Below are positions 44,752-55,689 of a stretch of DNA of 64,000 nt, piece by piece; position 1 is the first letter of the stretch; every line of letters begins with the position of its first letter. The notes beneath the pieces are model-generated. The model worked only from the letters and a program-made list of their open reading frames with translations. It did no database searches and was not told where the DNA came from. Source of the stretch: Cymodocea nodosa. Its lineage: Eukaryota; Streptophyta; Magnoliopsida; Alismatales; Cymodoceaceae. A program made the position numbers and the translations under genes. Location: contig CM072343.1 in assembly GCA_036874045.1 (NCBI GenBank), positions 15,644,001 to 15,708,000 on the forward strand, written 5' to 3'.

Positions 44752-45753
44752 GACGTTACCTCCTTGCTTCAGCCACCAAAGATGTCTACCTTCTCCACAC
44801 CTAATGTAGCTTGTTCCTTCCACGGATTGGAGGTCCAATGCCGAAAGGAATGTAGCAACGTGTAGAACAAGGGAGTGCACTCTTGAAGATCCTTCACTAC
44901 ACCTCAACTTGTCTTCTCCAAGGCTTCTCTCCTCCACGGATTCAACTCCTCAAGGAGTAATTGCAGCAACAATTCAACCTCCCTAATGGTGAAGAACGCT
45001 AGAGAAGGAAGTGGAGAGAACAAGGGAAGGGAAAGACCTACCTCCAAGAGTCGTTTGGAAGAGAAATCATCATGAGTGGAGCTCCTTCACCTCCTTGCTT
45101 AGAGCACCAAGGGGGGATTCCGAATTTTGGAGTTGGAGAGGGGAGAAAACTTGTGGGATATAAGGCCTATTTATAGAGATTTTTGATCATCAATGATTGA
45201 TGATCCCAAGGCTTGATCTAAGGGCCCTCATTCACCTATAATCAAATCCATTTAAGTCATGCATGTAATGTTAGTAATACATGTCAAAAATAACTCTAGT
45301 TATGAACTTGAAATATATTTATTTCTAAGGTATGTAACATTCATTTTAACATGTTTACAAATGTGAAATGTAAGATCATCCATGAATGAATCAATTAGTA
45401 ACATGTATTTAAAATTATTCATAACCAATGTCACATTATTGCATTTAATGTCCACAAGTTCATAACCATAGTGTATAAAATATATGTGGCCATATCAAAT
45501 TAGTTCAATACCTTGATGGCCTTTAAACTCTATTTCTTGGCCTAAGAATTATTAAATCATACATTCAAGCATATGAACATCTAGTATGTTCCATGAAAAT
45601 TGCATTAAAGGGGTGCTTTTGTGCACATATTCATGCAATGTCATTAAAATGTGATTAACATATATTTTCTTATATAAGTGCATATAACTTGAGTTTCAAG
45701 ACATAGAATGCATGAATTATCATATAAAAATGTGCACAAATATCATCTATACA
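44752..45753 (-). repeat. Family X LTR L2, right part
   Basis: Continuation of 25577-26335. On the minus strand it starts TGTATAGATG at 45753. It is followed to the right by 107 bp of X interior with the purine tract, so L2 has a purine tract upstream and a primer site downstream, like a shared LTR between tandem elements. Confidence 0.85.
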
Positions 45754-47070
45754 AATTCCCCCATACCTAAACTTTGCTAGTCCCTTAGCAAAATCAAGGC
45801 TAAAATGAACAAAACATATAAATGCTAAATGAATGAATGACTTTATTCAAAACACAATGACCAATTCAACCTCCCTAATGGTGAAGAACGCCGAAGAAGG
45901 AAGTGGAGAGAACAAGGGAAGGGAGAGACCTACCTCCAAGAGTCGTTTGGAAGAGAAATCACCATGAGTGGAGCTCCTTCACCTCCTTACTTGGAGCACC
46001 AAGGGGGATTCCGAATTTTGGAGTTGGAGAGGGGAGAAAACTTGTGGTGGTATACAAGGCCTATTTATAGAGATTTTTGATCATCAAGGATTGATGATCC
46101 CAAGGCTTGATCTAAGGGCCCTCATTCACCTATAATCAAATCCATTTAAGTCATGCATGTAATGTTAGTAATATATGCCAAAAATAACTCTAGTTATGAA
46201 CCTGAAATATATTTATTTCTAAGGTATGCAACATTCATTTTAACATGTTTATAAATGTGAAATGTAAGATCATCCATGAATGAATCAATTAGTAACATGT
46301 ATTTAAAATTATTCATAACCAATGTCATATTATTGCATTTAATGTTCACAAGTTCATAACCATAGTGTATAAAATATATGTGGCCATATCAAATTAGTTC
46401 AATACCTTGATGACCTTTAAAATCTATTTCTTGGCCTAGGAATTATTAAATCATACATTCAAGCATATGAACATCTAGTATGTTATGTGAAAATTGCATT
46501 AAAGGGGTGCTTTTGTGCACATATTCATGTAATGTCATAAAAATGTGATTAACATGTATTTTCTTATATAAGTGCATATAACTTGAGTTTCAAGACATAG
46601 AATGCATAAATTATCAAATAAAAATGTGCACAAATATTATCTATACAAATTCCCCCATACTTAAACTTTGCTAGTTCCTTAGCAAAATCATGGCTAAAAT
46701 GAACAAAACATACAAATGCTAAATGAATGAATGACTTTATTCAAAACACAATGACATATAAAAATGGAAATCCTAACTCACTTTCATAGGAATCACGGTT
46801 GCATTTAGCCTATGCAACAAGCCGTTAAACCCCTAAGTCACCCTAGCGGCGGAGTGTTGTCTTCGAAGGGTTTTCAGCGGATAACCCATAAAATCCAAAA
46901 GCTCAAAAACAAAAACGTAAGCTAAAACAAAAGTTAAGACACAAGAAAACAAACAAAAGCTCACAAATCACAAACATACACATAACAAGGACAAAAGTTG
47001 ACATACCCAATATTACTCAAACATGCATGAAGTTACTTACAAAGTTTCTAGTTTAACCTTTTTGGCTCCA
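45754..47070 (-). mobile_element. Family X: purine-tract scrap, truncated LTR L3 and 3' interior
   Basis: 45754-45861 is X 3' interior. At 45862 it joins the middle of another LTR (L3, to 46647, about 785 bp kept). 46648-47065 is again X 3' interior, ending at the CTCCA duplication of the nested Y solo LTR. The join at 45862 is a deletion or recombination scar. Confidence 0.75.
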
Positions 47071-49009
47071 TGTTTGGGTTTTCCCAGCACTACATTAGAA
47101 AAACTTGGATTTGTTACTTCTATTTTTACTTAGTTAATTTATCTTTACGCCTATTCTTTCTTTTAGAAGTAAACAAACAACCTTTAATACAATTTAGATA
47201 TTAATTCCAATTTGTACTTTAACTGCAAGTGCACAGTGTCTATTGTATCAGTGTGCAAGTACAGGTCGATCTCACAGGGAATTGCTGACGAATTTAAGAA
47301 ATGTTTGATTGTGAACAATTCAAATTTATATTCAATAAGCACTCCGTTGAGTTACAGTTAACTCAATGGACTAAGTTCGTTAAGTTATGGCTAACTCAAC
47401 GGACTATCCTCGTGAACTTAAGTTAACTCCACGAGCCTGTCTTTTCTTTATAATACTGCTATTTACAAAGGAATTCGGCCAACCATTGGGCGATTCCACA
47501 GATTGTAAATAACATCAATTAAGCTTTTTAATGCTATTTAACATTGGATTTATCATTAAGCAATGCTAACATTCAGATGATTCAAACAGTAACCATTAAA
47601 ATCTTTAAGTTTTTTGTACGAACCAATTTCAGTAAACTGTAAAATTAAAACTAACATAAAACAATCATAAAATTGATACAGATAACATTAATCACGATAC
47701 AACACAAACAGTACAACACTCAAATACAACATACAAACAATGATAAATTGTTTTTGGTATTTTTGTTTTGATGTGAACATGGAAATGGGCGAAAGGTGAA
47801 ATGTAAAGTAATCTCACTTGACAGTAAATACTTCCGACACTACTTGCAACGCGATTACACCACTGAAAATTAAACCACTTACAATTCTATCTCCTCTCCT
47901 TATAGAATCGTGAGTCTAGAATTGCACGATGATCTCCTCTTCAGCATACAGGCATCAACCTAAAGCCAAGGCTAAAAGCTTTACGATCTCCTGAAATATG
48001 AGTCAGCGCTTGGTGAAAATGTCTTCCCTTCCCGCGACGCGATCACTTCTCACAGTGGTTGTTAGGCACTGTGTTTGGCTCGAAATCGACCCGACATCAG
48101 GCAAGTATCCTCACAGGCCTCTGATGATTGGTGGGGATAACGATGGTTGGTGTAATACTTCAGAGAATTGCCGATACTATCTGCAGAAAGCTCGGTGCTC
48201 TTCCTCTGTATACACTAGCCGTCCATCGATCACACTTTCTTCTTTTTTTCTTCTTTTCTTTTATATTTCTTCAATAGTAACTGCTTCTACTTGAATGATC
48301 GGTTGGATTTCCTTCCTTCAGATCAACGACGATGCTTCATTCTCCATGCACGATTGAATTCCTACGTAATACGTGCAAACGTGATTTTTCCTTCCAACTG
48401 TCTATTCCTGCAACCACCACAGTGGCATTTTAGAAAATAACTATAAAATACATGCAATAAAGAAATAAGTCGCTAACCTAACGCATTACCTTAGTATATA
48501 TTCATGTAACTCAACGCGTGCAGTTATACTAACTTAACGAGTTATAATTTAAGTAAATCTACTAGATCTCTACACATGTCAGCAGTAGTTTAAACATAAA
48601 ATAACATTTCAGAGAGTTACAGATATAACTATCCGATGCTCAGATGCATTTTCGGATAGTTACAACTAACTCACTGAAAATTCACTTAAGACATTCATTC
48701 TGGTTTCGACACGTGTACATTTGAAAATAATAAAATATTCTCTCTAAACATAACTGTTCGGCAATTTAAACATAACTATCCGAAATATCAGAAAATTCGG
48801 ATACTTAAGAATTTCACAACCTACAACTTATCGACAGTTCATAAATGTACTAAATTAACATTAATTCCCTAAAATTAAGCAGATTCTTCAATTAAAACAT
48901 ATAACAGTGCAATTATAACATAATGGCTTAATTCTCATATGATAAGCTAAATATTATGCAATTAACCATCATTTAACCGTTAATAATATGCACTTTTTCA
49001 TTCTAAACA
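47071..49009 (-). repeat. Y-type solo LTR nested in family X
   Basis: 1939 bp. On the minus strand it starts TGTTTAGAATG and ends AACCCAAACA. The target duplication CTCCA is exact (47066-47070 and 49010-49014). The empty site is visible in the left X copy at about 24783 (tttggcttcacctttatt). It is longer than the LTRs of Y and shorter than the first solo LTR, because it carries an intermediate hairpin array (about 48600-48690). Confidence 0.95.
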
Positions 49010-49014
49010 CTCCA

Positions 49015-50342
49015 CCTTTATTTCAACACCCTTATCCTTTAAGGTTTAAACTTAATTGCTCATTCTCATTTCATCCTAAGAAAATAAGTACATACATATA
49101 TAGGTGTAAGTGAAATGGCCAAAACTAAAAATTCACATAATAATCTACTCACTCCATCCATGTTACTTACATAATCTTCAAAAGTCTATCCTCAAGTACA
49201 TTGTCTCTTTTATTTTACTCCTCTCTTTTTTTCTTTTGTTTTCTTTTTCTTTTATTCCTTTTTTTTTTCCTTTATAACTTGCTTCTTCTCTTCTTCTTCT
49301 TTTTATTTTTTATTACTCTACCAACATCTACCCTTAGGATTACCTCCTACTCAGAAACACAGTTCTGTGCAAATATTAAGAGGTTGCTTAGCTTCCATAT
49401 TCGACTACTAAGCATCCTTTGTAAGAACGGGCAATCACCTTGTTCACTTTTTACTACCCTTCTCGAGAGACAACCCATTGGATAGCACTTTAGACTATTA
49501 CTTAAGTTTCACTTCAAAAAGGAAGAAGCTAGTTATGTTCTTTTTTAGTTAAGGCCTTGTGGTTGTGCAATACCTATATATAATAAACATATGCATGAAA
49601 ATTGAATTTACTCTTAAGTTCTTACCTATAGGTTCAAGGGTATTATCCTATTAGTGTTACCTCTAAGGTTCAACTAATAAACCTTAAATAAGCACTTCAT
49701 TAATTAAGACCTTAGGTATGCCAACAAAAGACACCAAAAAAAAAAAGTAAATTGACAAAAGATGTGACTAATAACATTCCTAAGAACAAACAATGGAGAT
49801 TGAGTAGCCTATTAATAGGAATATTGTCAATCACAAAAATGAAAAATACAATTCACAGCCACCCCCCCATACCTATCTTGTACATTGTCCCCAATGTACT
49901 TGTAAGGATGAAATTCGCAAACCTGTGAAGCAAAAACAAGCACACAAAACAAGCACAAATTGTCACAACAAACGTAGGATAGTATCACAACAGACTCCTA
50001 CATGCATGCAACCAATATGAAAGTGGACATTCTAAACACAAAAATATATAAGGAGAACGAAATGCATACCTACACTGTAGTAAGAATTCGTAATTGAAAA
50101 CATGAACAAACACACCAAATAATTCTATAAAAGGAAATGTAAAAAGACAAACACAAATATAGCAAAACAAATGAAAAAGACATCACCAAGAAGTGGAAAA
50201 AATTAAACTACAAACACATTGCACAAAAAATAAGAAAAATAAAACTATTAATACAGAATGAGCTAAAAATACTTAGCATTCAAACCTAGCTCAAGTATAA
50301 GAAGGCTCATCTAAAGTAATATCGTCACCACTAGGAGTCTTC
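49015..50342 (-). mobile_element. Family X 3' noncoding interior (right copy)
   Basis: Matches 24790-25480 and 22260-22740. On the minus strand it includes the conserved box with acattgg/ggacaatg and a ggtatggggggg run (49860-49905), and a long purine tract opposite 49200-49320. No coding. Confidence 0.75.
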
Positions 50343-50942
50343 TTATAATAATTTCAACTGATGACCATTAAACTTAAAAATGTCCTCCATTTTCATATTT
50401 TCTATATCTACTACACCATGGGGATAAACTTTCTTAACTAAATAAGGTCCAGTCCATCGGGATCTAAACTTTCCAAGAAAAATGTGTAATCTTGAATTAT
50501 ATAATAGAACCTTTTGGCCTATCACAAATTCTCTCCTCAATATATGCTTATCATGAAATATTTTGACCTCTTCAATAGCTCTATTGAGCTCAACATTAGC
50601 ACTATAACCATCATTATCATCACCAATAGTAATTACATCATTAAAATTTGCATTGTAAACATTATCACTATAACTATCATTATCATCACCAATAGTAATT
50701 ACATCATTAAAATTTGCATTGTAAACATTATCAACAGGAAATTTAGCATGCAATGCTTGTACGTTAAAGTTCAAATTCTCATTTTCTGATATGGATGCAT
50801 CAGGATGCTTATACTCTTTAAAATCATCATCTAACATGTAAAAAGGACAATCCTCAAGAATATGATCATTTAAACCACATTTAGCACAAAATACCATAAA
50901 TGAAGCATCATATGAATTATTGTATTTGAAATTACCATCCAT
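50343..50942 (-). mobile_element. Family X: open frame joining a gag-type zinc knuckle to the integrase C-terminus
   Basis: 199-codon frame. Residues about 18-33 are a CCHC knuckle ([14 protein letters not shown]), as at the end of gag. The C-terminal roughly 80 residues ([51 protein letters not shown]) are an Athila integrase tail. Protease, RT, RNase H and the integrase core are absent. Between the two parts an 18-residue unit ([18 protein letters not shown]) occurs twice in tandem. The copy is non-autonomous. Whether the frame was ever used is unknown. Confidence 0.7.
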
Positions 50943-51834
50943 AATCAGATTAAAATCTTAATCTCAGGCTAACCTACAGGGTGCTTTATTAAGATCTTCA
51001 ATTAAGAGCAATTAACAATCTGCACATAATAAAATAACTACAATCATTTCAATTGCATCACTCACTATTGCAGTTTAAGCATAACAGTACTAAAAAATTC
51101 ACTCAGAAATGTATACACATCAGAATTGAGCATGCAAATATGGCTTGGAAAGCTAATTCATCAAGGATTTCAACAAAAATATCTACTGAAACAAAATATG
51201 CAGTGATTATGCAAGCACTTCCATATAAAAAGTATGTAACTAACAGAATTCTGGAAACTACTCTGCATCATACCCTGTATCTTAAGAATTAATTAACCTA
51301 TCATTCCTACTCCAATTTCAACTTGCAAATACTCGTAGGAAAGCTTAACTTCCATACTTTCAAGTAAAAATATCAAACCAACGTTTCAAAAACTCCAATC
51401 ACAGCAGAATCAACAATACCTCAAAAATTCTTCTGAAAAACCTGTTTTGTAATCTGAAAACAACCTGAACTTCAAAAATTCATACAAAAATCTCTAAAAA
51501 TCCAATTCCAGTGTTTAAATACACTCTGGAAAGCTAAGGAAACCTTCTTTCATGGAAAAATATAAACTCATCACATTGAAAAGCTCTTTGGTAGCAGATT
51601 CACGTGGAACAGAGATGAAAAATTCAGAACTCTAAAAATTCTGCTACAAACATGTAGTCCACAAATGCCATAAGAAACTTACATCAATTAAAGCATATGA
51701 CATTATATCCATGAAATCAAAGCATCAAGACATATTAATACACCATTATTACATCAAAACACTTTGAAATCAGAATTCCAAACGAAGAAACATATCAAAA
51801 ACTCTAGAAAATTTCAGACAGAAAATTGGCACAA
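50943..51834 (-). mobile_element. Family X 5' interior (leader)
   Basis: Between the primer site and the surviving frame. AT-rich leader-like sequence with no gag core recognised. The plus and minus frames here look like chance. Confidence 0.5.
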
Positions 51835-51852
51835 TCCCCGACAATGGTGCCA
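51835..51852 (-). other. Family X primer-binding site (tRNA-Asp)
   Basis: The complement of 51835-51852 reads TGGCACCATTGTCGGGGA, matching the tRNA-Asp 3' end. Beyond 18 bases the match stops here (GGATTGTGCC follows on the minus strand), unlike the left copy, where the whole tRNA follows. Confidence 0.85.
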
Positions 51853-51858
51853 AAAACT

Positions 51859-53615
51859 TGTTTTAAGTTTATATGTTATTAAATTAACACACAACCGAGC
51901 TTTAATATTTATAACCACAAGCGTACGGAGTCAATTATGTAAAGCATGCAAGAAGGGGTTGAGTCCATAGGGATTAACAATTAAACATAAAATTCACTAG
52001 AGTTTATAGATATGCCTTGTGTAAATGCATTCTCATCACATGCTTGCCTTAACAATCATGTGAATGGTAGAAATGACTTCATATAGAGTTGAATCATTAA
52101 TGAGAAATCTCATTCATGTCCCTCTCTATCCATCACTTAAGAGAAAGCATCACACAATAATTATTACACTACAAACATAGAAAATAAAATTACACTACAT
52201 CAAACTACTAATTCTACTATAAAACTAGCATACATGGACTTATAACCATACATCTAAATCCATGTAGTCTCTAATCTACTAAATGTAAGCTATATACAAT
52301 CCAAATCAAGTAAATCACAGGTTAGAATTAAGTAAAAAAATGTCTAAACTATATTAGAGTTAGAAGAACAAATATTTGAGAAGAATCCATATAAGGACAC
52401 ATAAGAGGCAAAAACTCAAACTAAGCTTAGAATTTAAATACATTGAAACTAATACAAGAATTCAACAATATACTAAAGGGAAATCACGTGGACAACACAA
52501 CAACAACAATTAACAAACATACAACATCAAAACAGGAAATACAAACAACTCCATCTCAACTCATAGTCCATCTCCTCACCTTAAGCTCACATCTCCAATG
52601 ATCTTTCCACAAGGGACGTCACCTCCTTGCTTCAACCACCAAAGATGTCTACCTTCTCTATGCCTAATGCAGCTTGTTCCTTCCACAGATTGGAGGTCCA
52701 ACGCCGAAAGGAATGCAACAACGTGTAGAACAAGGGAGTGCACTCTTGAAGATCCTTCACTACACCTCAACTTGTCTTCTCCAAGGCTTCTCTCCTCCAC
52801 GGATTCAACTCCTCAAGGAGTAATTGCAGCAACAATTCAACCTCCCTAATGGTAAAGAACGTTGGAGAAGGAAGTGGAGAGAACAAGGGAAGGGAGAGAC
52901 CTACCTCCAAGAGTCGTTTGGAAAAGAAATCACCATGAGTGGAGCTCCTTCACCTCCTTGCTTAGAGCACCAAGGGGAATTCCGAATTTTGGAGTTGAAG
53001 AGGGGAGAAAACTTGTGGGATATAAGGTCTATTTATAGAGATTTTTGATTATCAAGGATTGATGATCCCAAAGCTTGATCTAAGGGCCCTCATTCACCTA
53101 TAATCAAATCCATTTAAGTCATGCATGTAATGTTAGTAATATATGTCAAAAATAACTCTAATTATGAACTTGAAATATATTTATTTCTAAGGTATGTAAC
53201 ATTCATTTTAGCATGTTTACAAATATGAAATGTAAGTTCATCCATGAATGAATCAATTAGTAACATGTATTTAAAATTATTCATAACCAATGTCACATTA
53301 TTGCATTTAATGTCCACAAGTTCATAACCATAGTGTATATAATATATGTGGCCATATCAAATTAGTTCAATACCTTGATGACCTTTAAAATCTATTTCTT
53401 GGCCTAAGAATTATTAAATCATACATTCAAGCATATGAACATCTAGTATGTTCTGTGAAAATTGCATTAAAGGGGTGCTTTTGTGCATATATTCATGCAA
53501 TGTCATAAAAATGTGATTAACATGTATTTTCTTATATAAGTGCATATAACTTGAATTTCAAGATATAGAATGTATGAATTATCATATAAAAATGTACACA
53601 AATATCATCTGTACA
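51859..53615 (-). repeat. Family X LTR L4 (complete)
   Basis: 1757 bp. On the minus strand it starts TGTACAGATGATATTTG at 53615 and ends just before the primer site. No purine tract lies outside it, so it is the outer 5' LTR of the X cluster. The ORFs at 52576-53048 recur in L1 and L2 and are LTR sequence. Confidence 0.85.
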
Positions 53616-53681
53616 ATACTTAAGCTTGTAATTTTTTGAAGAACTCTCTTACTGCCTTTAAGTAGTCTTTTGGACACTTAA

Positions 53682-53701
53682 GTTGTAGTATAGTGGTAAG
53701 T
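53682..53701 (+). other. 5' tRNA-Asp fragment (20 bases)
   Basis: GTTGTAGTATAGTGGTAAGT equals the 5' part of tRNA-Asp (compare 25499-25518) and abuts the start of repeat D2. It is too short to be a gene. It is either a copied tRNA fragment or a scar of the kind of event seen at 25496. Confidence 0.6.
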
Positions 53702-53704
53702 TCT

Positions 53705-55015
53705 AGTAATTTCCTAGATTTGCATTCCACTTGGATGTTGAAAATGCATAGTTGTTGTTTGTAAATTCATTGAGAGAAAGTCAAGTTAAATAATTTTCCA
53801 TGATACTAGGACTTGTCTTTTTCATATAGGAAGTGATTTTAGGGTGATTCCATGACTTTTACACCATCAAGGTAAAAGGTTTGGAAAGTGAAATGTTTTA
53901 TAAGGTTGAGTGTGATAGATTTTTTTTGTTATTTCCTGTTATGTACAAACATATCATAATTCTCTAAGTAAAAAAGAAGTAAAAAAAAGATCGAAGGAAT
54001 AAAGGAAATAAAAAAACCCAAGCAACAATAAATAAATAACAAAAAAAAAGTAAAAAGTTTTCAATCTTTTGAATTTCAAAATTCAAAGTCTTAATTGAAT
54101 GACGAAAAGGAAAATGAATTAAAGCATCGACGCAACCGAACCTAGGTGTGGCCTGGTAGATACTATAATTAGTCTTCCCCCACCTTAAAAATCATTCTTC
54201 TCACACTCTAAAAAATAAGAAAAAAAAACAACAATAGTGGAAAGAAAATGAAAAAAAATAAAATAACAAATAACAAAAAAAAACAAATGACAAAAAGAAA
54301 AAAGAAACGCATGACAATGACAGAATATAAGAATATGTGCAAACATTTAACCCTACTATCGTCATTTCCTCAAGAAGTGATAATTCCATAGCTCATTATC
54401 TCTTCTTGTGGAGGGGCAACTGTTGATGGCAAAAAATAAAAAGAGCAAAAAAAATGTTGATAAAATAACAACACAAATGTTAATATAAAATTAAATATTT
54501 GAAACATGAATACCTTAAATGAAGGTAATATCTTAAAAAAACAACAACAAAAAAAAAAATCTAAAATGAAGTTAGATATTTTAAATAGAAGGATAAAATA
54601 TCTAAAATGAAGTCCAAAAGGCAAGTGTTTAAAACGAAATTAAACACATTGGACACAAAATAAAAAATGAAATGATGAATGACAAAATAAACAAAATGAT
54701 GTAATGATAATGAAATCAAATAAATATAAAAACAATAATAATAACAAACAAACAAAAAAATGAAAATGTCAAAGCTTTCAAAACATGACAGAAGTCAGAA
54801 AAGATACTCAGATAATTCCAATACACAATTGTTTTTTCTCTTTTTTACCGTTTCCCCGTATTTTTCTCACACCATGTGAATATTACAAAAAAGGGGAAAT
54901 AGATTTAGAAAAGAGACTTAGGTAATTAAGCGATTGTCGAGCTTTGAAAGAAAAAAGAGAGGATGCAAACTCGCTCTCTAGAAATCAACCATGACCTAAC
55001 AGAAGAAAGAAATAT
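53705..55015. repeat. Direct repeat D2 on the right flank, split by 1.05 kb
   Basis: 53705-53848 and 54899-55015 together match D1 (21836-22105). The 1.05 kb between them (AT-rich, many A runs, several minus frames of low complexity) is missing from D1, where the join falls at gattttaga, a short homology present at both edges in D2. So D1 probably lost it by deletion. Confidence 0.7.
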
Positions 55016-55689
55016 TTTTTTCCAATAGATAATCGTCGTACACCTCCTTAAAAGGGAACAATTAATGGTGATTGTGATTTAAAAAAGAAAGAAAGAAAGA
55101 AAAGATAACGCTGTCACACTCCTTTTTAAAAAGAGAATAGACTGCTATGGTAGCGAAAAAAATAAGATCATATTAGCAATTTGAAAAATATACAAGGTTA
55201 TTTATTGCACTCCCTTGTGAAATGGATGTGAACCGTGACGATAATAAACCAAAATATGTGCTTGTTTGTTCGAGGAGGCGCTACTAGAAATTTGTCGTAA
55301 AAAATGAAGAAGATAACTATGCCGTCAAAAGAAATGAACGATTCTTTTCAGAAGAAGAAGGAAAAAAAAAAAAAAAAAACAAACAAACAACGTAGGTGGT
55401 AAGAAACATATACACGTGTATATAAATAAAAGACAAAGAGGATGGGACGAAAAAAAACGAATGAGCAAAATCAGGGCATAAATCAGGGCGCGCCAATTTC
55501 TCGTCGTTGCACTGATCGTTGATCTTCGGAGACGGGGAAGATTATGTAGCGTCAAGCGATAAAAAAAAATAAAATACTGTTATATTTAGCAGTTTGGAAT
55601 GAAATTATTTAAGGGAGAGGATCTCCCTTCAATTCCAAATTTATATTGAGGTAGATTATCTAACTAAAAAATAGTAAGAGAAATAACAT
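55016..55689. other. Intergenic, no gene recognised
   Basis: AT-rich except 55460-55560, which is GC-richer (gggcgcgccaatttctcgtc) and could be a leader or first-exon relic. No product was recognised on either strand. Confidence 0.35.

Noticed and set aside
54201-54755. Phe/Leu/Tyr-rich minus ORFs resembling membrane proteins
   Set aside because: Produced by A-rich plus-strand DNA; low complexity, overlapping in several frames.
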